Positions 27,559 through 36,157 of a stretch of DNA of 64,000 nucleotides are shown here, in pieces. Below the pieces are notes generated by a model. The model saw only the letters and a list, made by a program, of their open reading frames with translations. It searched no databases and was not told where the DNA came from. Each line of letters starts with the position of its first letter. Within the stretch, counting starts at the first letter, position 1. Made by a program: the position numbers and the translations under genes. Origin of the DNA: an uncultured Nioella sp. (GTDB lineage Bacteria > Pseudomonadota > Alphaproteobacteria > Rhodobacterales > Rhodobacteraceae); assembly GCA_947495575.1 (NCBI GenBank), contig CANLZL010000002.1, forward strand, positions 310,001 to 374,000. The letters are read 5' to 3'.

Positions 27559-27867
27559 ATGCCTGCAGTGACAATCGTGTATTGGCGTGACATGCCCGCC
27601 CAGGTCATCGTCGGCAAGGGCCGCCGCGGGGCAAAAGCGCCCCTGCCAGAGCGGTTCGAACAAGCCATTGACCGTGCCGCGATGAAGGTTGGCGCCAAAG
27701 ATGAAGACGCCTATCTGAGCGGATTCCGCAAAGCCGCCCCTTACGAGGTCGATGGAGAGGCACAAAATGTCGCAAATTTGGAGGCTGCGCGGATCGAAGC
27801 AGAATACGGTCCCGACAGGCTTAAGGCCCTCATCGAGAATGAGGGTCGTGAGTTGAGCCCGGCCTGA
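27559..27867 (+). CDS. Virulence_fact-family small protein, one-carbon operon
   Basis: The 102-residue soluble protein opens TIVYWRDMPAQVIVGKGRRG and continues with LPERFEQAIDRAAMKVGAKDEDAYLSGFRKA; both segments are typical of the short proteins labelled virulence factor (PF13769) in Rhodobacteraceae and rhizobia. The label is historical and the function is unknown. AAGGAG lies just upstream of ATG 27559. The stop codon abuts the ATG of the MetF-like gene, so the two proteins are probably made together. That context suggests an accessory role in folate-linked methyl transfer, not virulence. Confidence 0.8.
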   Translation: MPAVTIVYWRDMPAQVIVGKGRRGAKAPLPERFEQAIDRAAMKVGAKDEDAYLSGFRKAAPYEVDGEAQNVANLEAARIEAEYGPDRLKALIENEGRELSPA

Positions 27868-28836
27868 ATGTCCGACATGTCGCCACCCAGTTTGAGGGAG
27901 AAACTGATGGCCCTTCTGAATTTCCGTGCAAAGCCTGCTAAGGCCCCTGCCCCCGCCAACCCCGCGCTTGAGGCGTTCCTTGATGGCTATTCCATCGAAG
28001 TGATGCCGCGAACCGCCGCCAAGATCGACGATTTCCGTGATCATCTGCCCAAAGGCACACGTGTTTACATCGCCCATATCGACGGCACGCCGATTGAAGA
28101 CATGGTCGCGACCGCGGCGCGTTTACGTGCAGAAGGCTATGTTCCCATGCCGCATTTCCCAGCCCGGATCATTCAAGATGCGGCGACGCTGGAAAACTGG
28201 ATCGCAATGTATCGGGGTGAGGCTGATGTAACTCAGGCCCTGTTGTTGGCAGGCGGGGTCGCGTCCCCAAAAGGCGACTTTCACAGCTCTATGCAACTTA
28301 TGGAAACAGGGCTTTTCGACAAGGCGGGCTTTAATCGTCTGCATGTCGCCGGACACCCAGAGGGCAATCGTGACATTGATCCCAAAGGCGGCGACGCGGC
28401 CGTAATGGACGCATTACGCTGGAAACAGGATTTCAGCAATCGCACCGATGCAGAGATGGCCCTGGCAACTCAGTTCGCATTCGAGGCCGGTCCGGTAATC
28501 GAATGGGCCAATCGCTTGACGGCCGAAGGCATCAAACTGCCAATTCATATCGGCATTGCTGGCCCTGCTAAACTGCAGACCCTGATCAAGTTCGCCATCG
28601 CCTGCGGCGTTGGCCCGTCACTGAAAGTGCTGCAAAAACGCGCGAAAGATGTCACCAAATTGCTCGTACCGTTTGAGCCGACCGACATTTTGAACGAACT
28701 GGCTGTGTACAAAGCAGCAAACCCCGATTTCAATATCGAGAAAGTCCACTTCTTCCCCCTTGGCGGCATCAAGACCAATGCCGGTTGGGCAAAAGACAAT
28801 GGCGGCGCCTCGGGCGTCCCCGCAAACCAGAGCTAA
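27868..28836 (+). CDS. Methylenetetrahydrofolate reductase-like protein
   Basis: The 322-residue TIM-barrel protein is of the MetF/COG0685 type. YSIEVMPRTAAKIDDF corresponds to the FEFxPPK start of MetF. RVYIAHIDGTPIEDMVATAARLRAEG, YVPMPHFPARIIQDAATLENW, LLLAGGVASPKGDFHSSMQLM and RLHVAGHPEGNRDID (the H-P-E segment) follow the MetF order. It would interconvert methylene-THF and methyl-THF, linking the corrinoid methyl group to the oxidative C1 pathway. It diverges from canonical MetF, so the electron carrier is uncertain. ATG 27907 is an alternative start. The methyltransferase gene follows after 12 bases. Confidence 0.85.
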   Translation: MSDMSPPSLREKLMALLNFRAKPAKAPAPANPALEAFLDGYSIEVMPRTAAKIDDFRDHLPKGTRVYIAHIDGTPIEDMVATAARLRAEGYVPMPHFPARIIQDAATLENWIAMYRGEADVTQALLLAGGVASPKGDFHSSMQLMETGLFDKAGFNRLHVAGHPEGNRDIDPKGGDAAVMDALRWKQDFSNRTDAEMALATQFAFEAGPVIEWANRLTAEGIKLPIHIGIAGPAKLQTLIKFAIACGVGPSLKVLQKRAKDVTKLLVPFEPTDILNELAVYKAANPDFNIEKVHFFPLGGIKTNAGWAKDNGGASGVPANQS

Positions 28837-28848
28837 AGAAAGACGCCA

Positions 28849-29817
28849 ATGACCCGCACCGTCCTCGAGTCCAAGACCAAAACCGTCACCATCGGCTTTG
28901 ACGAACCCTTTTGCGTCATCGGCGAACGCATCAACCCAACGGGCCGCAAAAAGCTGGCCGCCGAACTTGAGGCAGGCGATTTTTCGACCGTTGAAAAAGA
29001 CGCTCTTGAACAGGTGGCCTGCGGGGCCATGGTGCTCGATGTAAACGCGGGCGTTGTTTATAATTCCAACCCCAATCCCAATGAAACCGAGCCGCCCCTG
29101 ATGCGCAAATGCGTTGAGCTGGTTCAGGGTCTGGTTGACGTGCCACTGTGCATCGACAGTTCCGTGCCTGGCGCGCTTGAGGCGGGTCTGGCTGCAGCAG
29201 AGGGTCGCCCCCTGCTGAACTCAGTCACAGGTGAAGAAGATCGTCTGGAGCTGGTTCTGCCACTGGTCAAAAAATACAACGTGCCCGTTGTGGCCATTTC
29301 AAATGACGACACCGGCATTTCCGAAGACCCCGACGTGCGCTTTGCTGTCGCCAAAAAGATCGTGGAGCGGGCTGCTGATTTCGGCATTCCAGCCCATGAT
29401 ATCGTGGTCGATCCGCTGGTAATGCCAGTGGGTGCAATGGCCTCAGCCGGGCAACAGGTTTTTGCCCTGGTGCGCCGGTTGCGCGAGGAATTGGGTGTGA
29501 ACACCACTTGTGGCGCCTCCAATATCTCTTTCGGCCTGCCCAACCGGCATGGCATCAACGCAGCCTTTCTTCCCATGGCCATTGGCGCTGGCATGACATC
29601 GGCCATCATGAACCCGATCCGGCCGGTTGAAATGGAGGCGGTGAATGCTGCCAATTTCCTGATGAACCATGACCCGAACGGTGGCAAATGGATCAATTTC
29701 GCACGTGTTCTGGAAGCCACGAAGGCGGGTATGCCGTTCCCGGAAGCGGCAAAAGCCGCAGCAGATGCCGGTGGCGGTCGCGGCGGTCGGCGCGGCGGGC
29801 GTCGTCGCAGCGCTTAA
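28849..29817 (+). CDS. Methyltetrahydrofolate:corrinoid methyltransferase (pterin-binding)
   Basis: This 322-residue pterin-binding TIM barrel shows CVIGERINPTGRKKLA, MVLDVNAGVVYN, PLCIDSSVPGALEAGL, LLNSVTGEEDRLE, VVAISNDDTGI and NTTCGASNISFGLPNRH. These are the landmarks of enzymes that move a methyl group between a corrinoid protein and tetrahydrofolate (AcsE/MtgA/MtvA type). Uniquely, the last 16 or so residues form an Arg/Gly-rich tail (GGGRGGRRGGRRRSA). Comparable Arg/Gly runs are found at the C-terminus of the RamA-like protein at 31.1 kb and the N-terminus of the MttB-family protein at 43 kb. No corrinoid protein gene is in the window. Confidence 0.9.
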   Translation: MTRTVLESKTKTVTIGFDEPFCVIGERINPTGRKKLAAELEAGDFSTVEKDALEQVACGAMVLDVNAGVVYNSNPNPNETEPPLMRKCVELVQGLVDVPLCIDSSVPGALEAGLAAAEGRPLLNSVTGEEDRLELVLPLVKKYNVPVVAISNDDTGISEDPDVRFAVAKKIVERAADFGIPAHDIVVDPLVMPVGAMASAGQQVFALVRRLREELGVNTTCGASNISFGLPNRHGINAAFLPMAIGAGMTSAIMNPIRPVEMEAVNAANFLMNHDPNGGKWINFARVLEATKAGMPFPEAAKAAADAGGGRGGRRGGRRRSA

Positions 29818-29839
29818 TCCAAAGTTTGCTGCGATCCGT

Positions 29840-29863
29840 GAGGGTGGGCCAATGTCCACCCTC
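29840..29863 (+). terminator. Probable terminator of the one-carbon operon
   Basis: GAGGGTGG/CCACCCTC forms an 8-bp perfect stem with an 8-base loop, 22 bases behind the methyltransferase stop. It is followed by a T-containing but not continuous tract. The remaining 290 bases up to the next gene at 30155 show no other gene or structure I can support. Confidence 0.6.
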
Positions 29864-30154
29864 TATTCGTATTCGCCACACGATCCATAGATGGATCAAT
29901 TGTTGCCTGCACAGGGCGTGCGTAAGGGCGGCGTGGTCAGGTGCAAGAAGTCGGATGTCGATCGACGCATCGGGCGGGACGTTTTGCAGGACGAAGTCAG
30001 GCGGCGCGGCTTTCATCTGATTTAAGCGCCGGAACAGTACAACATAATTTGCGACAAAAGCGAAATCGGCGTGGTGTTATGAAAACCTCCCCGGAGATTT
30101 ATTTCGAAAAATCTTCGATTGCCTGCCAATTTCGCGTAGCGTCCCAGATTGATT

Positions 30155-30859
30155 ATGAATACACCCGCGCCAAATCCCACTCCGCCCAGTTGGCGCGAAG
30201 CCTTGCCAAGGCTCTTGCTGCGCGTGGGCGTTATCTTGGCGCTTGCATTTGGGGCCCATTGGTTGATCGATTATTCCATGACATGGGCGGAAAATCTGCC
30301 GGATGGCGAGCACAGCCAAGCCGAAGATCGTCTTTTGCTGGGGATTTTCTTTTTCTACGCTCTTTTGATTGCAATCCCGTTCGTACCCGGCATCGAAATC
30401 GCGCTGGCGCTATTGATGCTGCGGGGCCACGAATATGCTTTGCCGCTCTACCTCGCGACTTTAGGGGGGCTGACCCTGTCTTTCATCGTCGGTCGGGTGG
30501 TTCCCCTTGCAGCCCTCAGGCGGCTATTTCTTGACCTGCACCTCACCCGCGCCGCGCAGCTATTGGAACGGTTGGAGCCGCTCCCACCACCCGACCGGGT
30601 TGAGTTTTTGAAACAGAGCCTTCCCAAACGCTTTGCCAGACATGCCCTGAACTATCGGTATGTTGGCCTTGCGGCGCTCGTCAATATGCCGGGGTCGGGG
30701 TTGATCGGCGGCGGCGGCGGCATTTGCCTGGTCGCAGGCATGAGTGGTCTCTTCACCTTCCCCGCAACTGTGCTGACCCTCGCCATTGCCATTGCGCCCT
30801 TTCCATTGATGATTTGGCTGGCGGGTAGCAATGGCTGGATGTTCTGGATTCCTGCGTGA
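30155..30859 (+). CDS. Integral membrane protein of unknown function
   Basis: The 234-residue protein has a proline-rich cytoplasmic start (NTPAPNPTPPSW), then about five to six membrane segments: residues 18-38, 60-80 (FFFYALLIAIPFVPGIEIAL), 95-115 (LYLATLGGLTLSFIVGRVV), 175-200 with a glycine-rich GLIGGGGGICLVAG, and 205-228. The PFVPGIEI and MPGSGLIGGGGG segments recall SNARE-associated/DedA-type (VTT) proteins, but the match is weak. A longer frame on the same strand (29941-30534) is a shadow in another frame. It stands alone between the one-carbon operon and the activator gene. Confidence 0.65.
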   Translation: MNTPAPNPTPPSWREALPRLLLRVGVILALAFGAHWLIDYSMTWAENLPDGEHSQAEDRLLLGIFFFYALLIAIPFVPGIEIALALLMLRGHEYALPLYLATLGGLTLSFIVGRVVPLAALRRLFLDLHLTRAAQLLERLEPLPPPDRVEFLKQSLPKRFARHALNYRYVGLAALVNMPGSGLIGGGGGICLVAGMSGLFTFPATVLTLAIAIAPFPLMIWLAGSNGWMFWIPA

Positions 30860-31120
30860 GGCTCAACCCGTCACGGTCTGTCTTGGATTCGATTTTGGCG
30901 GGTTCCGGGCAGGGATTGCTCCTAACCCACCTTGTACCTTACCGGCCGCAAAGCCGACCAAAACCCGGAAAAATGTGAAATATTCGACCCCACGGGCGGA
31001 TCATGGCCCATTCACGCCACGTGATGCCGTGATCCCTTAGAAAATTGACGTTTCAGAGGGTTCCCCCGGGCCAATATCGCGTTACAACACCACAGGAAAT
31101 TGAGGACAAAGGCGCGCAAC

Positions 31121-33169
31121 ATGTCTGACGATGCTCTGGTAATTTTTACCCCCTCGGGGAAACGCGGTAGGTTCGCTTTGGGAACGCCGGTTTTGACGGC
31201 TGCGCGCCAATTGGGGGTAGATCTCGACTCGGTTTGTGGCGGGCGCGGTATTTGTTCGAAATGCCAGGTCGCGCCATCATTTGGTGATTTCCCCAAACAT
31301 GGTGTCACGGTCGCTGAAACCGCGCTGTCGGAATGGAACGCGGTCGAGGCACGTTATGACCGAGTGCGCGGATTGAAGACCGGCCGCCGCCTTGGGTGTC
31401 AGGCCACTGTGCAGGGCGACATCGTTATTGATGTACCCTCGGAAAGTCAGGTTCACCGGCAAGTTGTGCGCAAAGCGGCCTCGGCCCGCCCGATCACGAT
31501 GGACCCGGCCACACGGCTTTATTTCATCGAAGTGCAAGAACCAAATATGCACGAGCCATCCGGTGATCTGGAACGCGTTTGCAAAGCGTTGGCTGAGCAA
31601 TGGCAGATCACAGACGTGACCGCGAAATTGCCGGTTTTGAACAAGCTGCAACCGGTGCTACGCAAGGGCAAATGGCAAATCACGGTTGCGTTGCATCAAC
31701 CCGCCAATTCCGAAAACCTCCAAATCCTTGATGTTTGGCCGGGCTTGCATGAGGGCGGCATTTACGGTCTCGCGATCGACCTCGGCTCCACCACCATTGC
31801 GGCCCATCTTTGCGACTTATCTGATGGGCGCGTGTTGACCTCCTCGGGTCTCATGAACCCGCAAATTCGCTTTGGCGAAGACCTCATGAGCCGCGTCTCT
31901 TATGCGATGATGAACCCCGGTGGGGATCGCGAAATGACGACCGCCGTACGCGAGGCGATTGATGCCTTGACCGAAGAGATCGCCAAGGAAGCGGACATTG
32001 ACCCGACCCTGATCCTGGAGACGGTTTTTGTCTGCAATCCGGTGATGCACCACCTGTTGCTGGGGATTGACCCGGTGGAACTGGGCCAGGCGCCCTTTGC
32101 GCTGGCGACTTCTTCCTCTCTTACCCTACCCGCCCGAGATCTTGATCTGACAAAAATGAACCGAGAGGCGCAGGTCTATATCCTGCCTTGTATTGCCGGT
32201 CATGTTGGCGCTGATGCCGCGGCGGTCGCTTTGTCAGAAGAGCCGAACAAGTCCGAAGATCTGGTTCTGGTTGTCGATGTGGGCACCAATGCGGAGATCC
32301 TGTTGGGAGATAAGTCGCGTGTTCTGGCATGTTCCTCGCCCACTGGTCCCGCCTTTGAAGGCGCTCAAATCAGCTCGGGACAGCGCGCGGCTCCCGGGGC
32401 GATTGAACGGATCGAAATCAATCCCGAAACAAAGGAGCCCCGGTTCCGCGTCATCGGTTCCGATCTCTGGTCTGACGATCCTGAGTTTGCCAATGCCACC
32501 GCCGCCACCGGCGTGACGGGCATTTGCGGATCCGGCATTATCGAGGCTGTGGCCGAAATGCGAATGGCCGGAATTCTTGATCCGTCGGGCCTGATTGGAT
32601 CGGCTGAACAGGTTGGCACGCCAAGATGTGAAGTTGAGGGTCGGGTCAACGCCTATCTGATCCATGATGGCAGTGCAGACGGCGGGCCGCGTATCACTGT
32701 GACACAGGGCGATATTCGGGCCATTCAATTGGCCAAATCCGCGCTTTATGCCGGGGCCAAACTTCTGATGGATGAAATGGGTGTCGATAGCGTCGACCGT
32801 GTGACTCTGGCGGGTGCATTCGGGGCCCATATCAGCCCCAAACACGCGATGGTTCTGGGAATGATTCCCGACGCCCCGCTGGACAAGGTGACCTCTGCCG
32901 GGAATGCAGCAGGTCATGGCGCCCGCATTGCACTATGTTCGCGCGAGGCGCGTGGTCGGATCGAAGAGGTTGTGGGCCAAATCCACAAGATCGAGACGGC
33001 CGTTGAACCGAAATTCCAAGAGCATTTTGTCAATGCATCAGCGATCCCGAATGCGGTCGACCCATTTGAGATCTTGAATGCGGTCGTGCCTCTGCCTACC
33101 CCATCATTCAATACCGGTGGCGGCGATGCAGGTGGTGCCGGCGGCCGACGCAGACGACGCCGGGCATAG
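31121..33169 (+). CDS. RamA-like corrinoid activation protein (2Fe-2S + ASKHA/DUF4445)
   Basis: The 682-residue protein begins with a ferredoxin-like domain whose cluster ligands are CGGRGICSKC (residues about 43-52) and the later cysteine in GRRLGCQATV. A central domain follows, then an ASKHA ATPase-like part with YGLAIDLGSTTIAAHL and LVLVVDVGTNAEILL. Such proteins use ATP to reduce the Co(II) state of a corrinoid protein back to active Co(I) during methyl transfer. An ICGSGIIEAVAEM segment and TLAGAFGAHISP support the call. The C-terminus ends in an Arg/Gly tail (GGAGGRRRRRRA) like that of the methyltransferase. ATG 31121 is chosen over an in-frame start seven codons earlier. Confidence 0.92.
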   Translation: MSDDALVIFTPSGKRGRFALGTPVLTAARQLGVDLDSVCGGRGICSKCQVAPSFGDFPKHGVTVAETALSEWNAVEARYDRVRGLKTGRRLGCQATVQGDIVIDVPSESQVHRQVVRKAASARPITMDPATRLYFIEVQEPNMHEPSGDLERVCKALAEQWQITDVTAKLPVLNKLQPVLRKGKWQITVALHQPANSENLQILDVWPGLHEGGIYGLAIDLGSTTIAAHLCDLSDGRVLTSSGLMNPQIRFGEDLMSRVSYAMMNPGGDREMTTAVREAIDALTEEIAKEADIDPTLILETVFVCNPVMHHLLLGIDPVELGQAPFALATSSSLTLPARDLDLTKMNREAQVYILPCIAGHVGADAAAVALSEEPNKSEDLVLVVDVGTNAEILLGDKSRVLACSSPTGPAFEGAQISSGQRAAPGAIERIEINPETKEPRFRVIGSDLWSDDPEFANATAATGVTGICGSGIIEAVAEMRMAGILDPSGLIGSAEQVGTPRCEVEGRVNAYLIHDGSADGGPRITVTQGDIRAIQLAKSALYAGAKLLMDEMGVDSVDRVTLAGAFGAHISPKHAMVLGMIPDAPLDKVTSAGNAAGHGARIALCSREARGRIEEVVGQIHKIETAVEPKFQEHFVNASAIPNAVDPFEILNAVVPLPTPSFNTGGGDAGGAGGRRRRRRA

Positions 33170-33186
33170 GCGCTTGACGCCACGCG

Positions 33187-33207
33187 CGCCCGGGATTATT
33201 CCGGGCG
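33187..33207 (+). terminator. Hairpin behind the RamA-like gene
   Basis: CGCCCGG/CCGGGCG forms a 7-bp GC stem with loop GATTATT, 17 bases behind the stop codon and 9 bases before the tRNA-Gly. No U-run follows, so termination may be partial and the tRNA could be read through. Confidence 0.5.
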
Positions 33208-33216
33208 TCCCAGAGC

Positions 33217-33290
33217 GCGGGTATGGTGAAAAGGTATCACGCGAGCTTCCCAAGCTTAAGTTACGGGTTCAATTCCCGTTACCCGCTCCA
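33217..33290 (+). tRNA. tRNA-Gly (anticodon CCC)
   Basis: The 74-nt cloverleaf has acceptor stem GCGGGTA/TACCCGC and encoded TCCA end. The anticodon loop TTCCCAA carries anticodon CCC for GGG codons, and the T-arm is ACGGGTTCAATTCCCGT. The anticodon stem has one wobble pair and one mismatch at its outer end. The gene sits alone between the RamA-like gene and a thioesterase gene. Confidence 0.95.
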
Positions 33291-33370
33291 ATTCTCCGTC
33301 GCGTAAATCTTGATTTTTGGCCAGGGGCCGCGATACGTGAACTGCATCCGATTTTGCAGGAGTGTCGCCC

Positions 33371-33850
33371 ATGCCCATCACAAGCTTTGAGCCTTTGAGC
33401 GGATCGGATCTGCGCGATGCTGGAATCCCCGAACCGTGGAGCTTCGGGATTGCCGACAAAGTCCGGTTTGTTGAACTCGACATCCTGAACCACGTCAACA
33501 ACGCGGCCTATGTGAACTGGTTGGAAAACGCACGCATCGCCTATTTCATGGATTATGGAATTTCCGATTACGTATCGCCGGATCAACCGGTACTGGTGGT
33601 CCGCAGCCTGAAAATCGATTTCCGCGCACCGCTATTGCTTAACGACACCTATATCGTAACCGCCCGCAGCATCAGTTATGGGCGCACATCCTGGAAGATG
33701 GAACATGCCATCTTCTCCGGCGATCAGATGGCCGCCCGTGCAGAAAACGTCATTGTGACAGTCAGCCCGGATGGCGATGGCCCTGTACCTTTGCGCCCGT
33801 CCATTATCGACGTGATCCGCGCGCGCGACGGGGCCACCCCCCGCACCTGA
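33371..33850 (+). CDS. Hotdog-fold acyl-CoA thioesterase
   Basis: The 159-residue protein of the 4HBT family has the family core VRFVELDILNHVNNAAYVNWLENARIAYF (read here as VRFVELDILNHVNN then AAYVNWLENARIAYF), with the active-site region DILNHVNN. ARAENVIVTV near the C-terminus matches the last strand. It hydrolyses some acyl-CoA thioester; the chain is unknown. ATG 33371 has AGGAG upstream. Its stop abuts that of the convergent pgi gene. Confidence 0.9.
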   Translation: MPITSFEPLSGSDLRDAGIPEPWSFGIADKVRFVELDILNHVNNAAYVNWLENARIAYFMDYGISDYVSPDQPVLVVRSLKIDFRAPLLLNDTYIVTARSISYGRTSWKMEHAIFSGDQMAARAENVIVTVSPDGDGPVPLRPSIIDVIRARDGATPRT

Positions 33851-35458
33851 TCAGGGCTTGTTCAAATGCGCCACAAGGCCAAGGGTCGACCCATCCTTGT
33901 CCGCCCCATCCTCTTCGCCGGTCAGAACAGGTTGAAGGGCCAGCGCCAGTTCCTTGCCCAGCTCTACCCCCCATTGATCGTAGGAATTGATCCCGAGGAT
34001 CACGCCCTCAACAAACACCCGATGCTCATAAAGCGCGATGATCTGGCCAAGGACGAACGGCGTCAGCTTAGGGTAGACCAGCGTAGTGGACGGACGGTTG
34101 CCGGGAAATACCCGGTGGCGTGCCTGCCGGTCCAATTCATCGCCTTCCAGCCCCTTTGCCGCCATGATGGCGCGGGCCGCTTCCAGATCGCGCCCCTTCA
34201 TCAGGGCCTCGGATTGGGCAAGGCAATTGGCAATCAGCAGGCGGTGGTGATGCGCCAGATCGGGCTCATGACCTTCCTTGCCGACCATAAACTCACAGGG
34301 AACAACTCGCGTGCCCTGGTGGATCAACTGGTAGAATGCATGTTGTCCGTTGGTGCCGGGTTCCCCCCACACAACAGGGCCAGAATGGACATCCAATTCG
34401 CTGCCATCCATCGCCACACGTTTGCCGTTGGATTCCATTTCCAACTGCTGCAAATAGGCAGGCAGGCGCAGCAACCGCTGCTCATACGGCAAAACCGCGC
34501 GGGTGGCATAGCCACAGATTTGGTTGTGCCAAATTCCCACAAGCGCCAGCAATACAGGCAGGTTATCGGCCAGATCCGCCTCTTGAAAATGGCGATCCAT
34601 GGCATGGCCACCGGCAAGAAACTCTCCAAACGCCTCTGGCCCGATCGCAAGCATCACACCAAGGCCGATTGGCCCCCACATGGAATAGCGCCCACCAACC
34701 CAATCCCCAAAACCGAACACCTGGCTGGCAGGAATGCCGAACTCCGCTGTCAGAGTCTCCGCGGTTGACAGCGCCGCAAATTGCTTTGCCGGGTCGCGGA
34801 CCGATCCTGCCATCCAATCGCGCGCAGTCTTGGCGTTGGTCATGGTTTCGATGGTGGTGAAGGTCTTTGATGCCACAATGACCAAAGTTCTTTCAGGATC
34901 AAGTTCTTGCAAGACGTCATGAATGTGGGCACCATCAACATTCGACACGTAGTGCACCTTTGGACCATCATGATACGGAGCCAAGGCAATGGTCGCCATT
35001 ACCGGCCCGAGGTCAGATCCGCCGATACCAATATTCACGACATCCGTGTAGCTGCCGCCCTGACCTGCAACTTCCCCGGTTCGGATTGCTTCGGCAAATT
35101 CCGACATCCGTGCGCGTATCGCCAACACCTCGGGCATGACGTCGGCCCCGTCAACATCGATAGGCCCACCCGGCGCGCGCAACGCCGTGTGAAGCACAGC
35201 CCGGCCTTCCGTCTCATTTATTTTTTCGCCGCCAAACATCGCAGCGCGCCGGCTTTCGACGCCTGACTTCCGGGCAAGCTCGATCAGCAGCGACAGGGCC
35301 GCATCATCGATTTGCGTTTTTGAATAATCAAAGAGGAGGCCGTCCGCCTCTACGCTGAACGTGTCAAAGCGCGATGCATTGGCAAACAATTTTGCGATGC
35401 TGCGCCCGGATTTGGCGCCGTGATGCGCCTTCAGGTCATCCCAGATCTGCATAAACAT
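33851..35458 (-). CDS. pgi: Glucose-6-phosphate isomerase
   Basis: This enzyme interconverts glucose-6-phosphate and fructose-6-phosphate. The 535-residue protein is of the long bacterial type. [18 protein letters not shown] is the substrate phosphate region, [16 protein letters not shown] follows, [19 protein letters not shown] is the signature, and [18 protein letters not shown] and [15 protein letters not shown] are the C-terminal signature with the catalytic lysine. It is the last gene of zwf-pgl-pgi (24 bases behind pgl). This operon feeds the Entner-Doudoroff or pentose phosphate routes; edd and eda are not in the window. Confidence 0.98.
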   Translation of the reverse strand: MFMQIWDDLKAHHGAKSGRSIAKLFANASRFDTFSVEADGLLFDYSKTQIDDAALSLLIELARKSGVESRRAAMFGGEKINETEGRAVLHTALRAPGGPIDVDGADVMPEVLAIRARMSEFAEAIRTGEVAGQGGSYTDVVNIGIGGSDLGPVMATIALAPYHDGPKVHYVSNVDGAHIHDVLQELDPERTLVIVASKTFTTIETMTNAKTARDWMAGSVRDPAKQFAALSTAETLTAEFGIPASQVFGFGDWVGGRYSMWGPIGLGVMLAIGPEAFGEFLAGGHAMDRHFQEADLADNLPVLLALVGIWHNQICGYATRAVLPYEQRLLRLPAYLQQLEMESNGKRVAMDGSELDVHSGPVVWGEPGTNGQHAFYQLIHQGTRVVPCEFMVGKEGHEPDLAHHHRLLIANCLAQSEALMKGRDLEAARAIMAAKGLEGDELDRQARHRVFPGNRPSTTLVYPKLTPFVLGQIIALYEHRVFVEGVILGINSYDQWGVELGKELALALQPVLTGEEDGADKDGSTLGLVAHLNKP

Positions 35459-35482
35459 GTTCCTTAGATCAAAATGTTCGCG

Positions 35483-36157
35483 TTATGGCGCCCAATGCAC
35501 GGTTGCCCCGGGCAGAACCGCGCGCACAGGGGCCGCATCTGGGGTCAGATGTTGCGCCCGCTCTAACGCCTCTCGCTTTTCAGCGCCAGCAATCAGGATG
35601 TGTGTTGAGATAGCGGCAGACAGAAACGGCGCTGTCAGCGTCACGCGGGGTTCCGGCGCGCCAGCAGCCCGCATCGGCATCAACAGAGGCGCATGTGGAT
35701 CCATGGCTTCGGCCAGTTTATCCGCGCCCGGAAACAAAGAGGCCGTATGCATATCGGACCCCATCCCAAGCAAGAGAACCGTAATCGGCAAATGCTGCGC
35801 AAGCCCGTCGCTTAACTGGGCAATGCCCTCTTCCGGCGTTGTGGCTTCTGAAACCAGAGGCACGAATGTCGCAGCGGCGGCCTGCGATACCAACAATCTT
35901 TCCTTCAGTAACCGCGTGTTAGACCGGTCAGAGCTTTCCGGCACCCATCGTTCGTCAGACAGGAAGACGCTGACGCGGCCCCAATCGAGATGTTGGGCAG
36001 ACAATACATCAAACACCGGGCCGGGGGTTGTGCCGCCGGGCACACAAAAACTGACCCGGTCCTCGTGCAGCAGATGCTCGGACAGCTCCGCAGCCAGCTT
36101 GTCCGCGACATCCAACATCATGAGATCACGATCAGGATACTCAACAAATTCAATCAT
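35483..36157 (-). CDS. pgl: 6-Phosphogluconolactonase
   Basis: It hydrolyses 6-phosphogluconolactone produced by Zwf. The 224-residue DevB-type protein shows FCVPGGTTPGPVFDVL, VSVFLSDERWVPESSDRSN (the SDERWV signature) and LLGMGSDMHTASLFPG (G-x-D-x-H-T-A-S-L-F). The start at 36157 overlaps the zwf stop by 4 bases (ATGA); six residues upstream in frame are not used. The coupled order zwf-pgl-pgi ensures that lactone is removed as it forms. Confidence 0.96.
   Translation of the reverse strand: MIEFVEYPDRDLMMLDVADKLAAELSEHLLHEDRVSFCVPGGTTPGPVFDVLSAQHLDWGRVSVFLSDERWVPESSDRSNTRLLKERLLVSQAAAATFVPLVSEATTPEEGIAQLSDGLAQHLPITVLLLGMGSDMHTASLFPGADKLAEAMDPHAPLLMPMRAAGAPEPRVTLTAPFLSAAISTHILIAGAEKREALERAQHLTPDAAPVRAVLPGATVHWAP

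Noticed and set aside
29941-30534. 197-codon plus-strand frame overlapping the membrane protein gene
   Set aside because: The other frame (30155-30859) gives a coherent multi-pass membrane protein; this one has shadow-like Arg/Ser/Ala composition.
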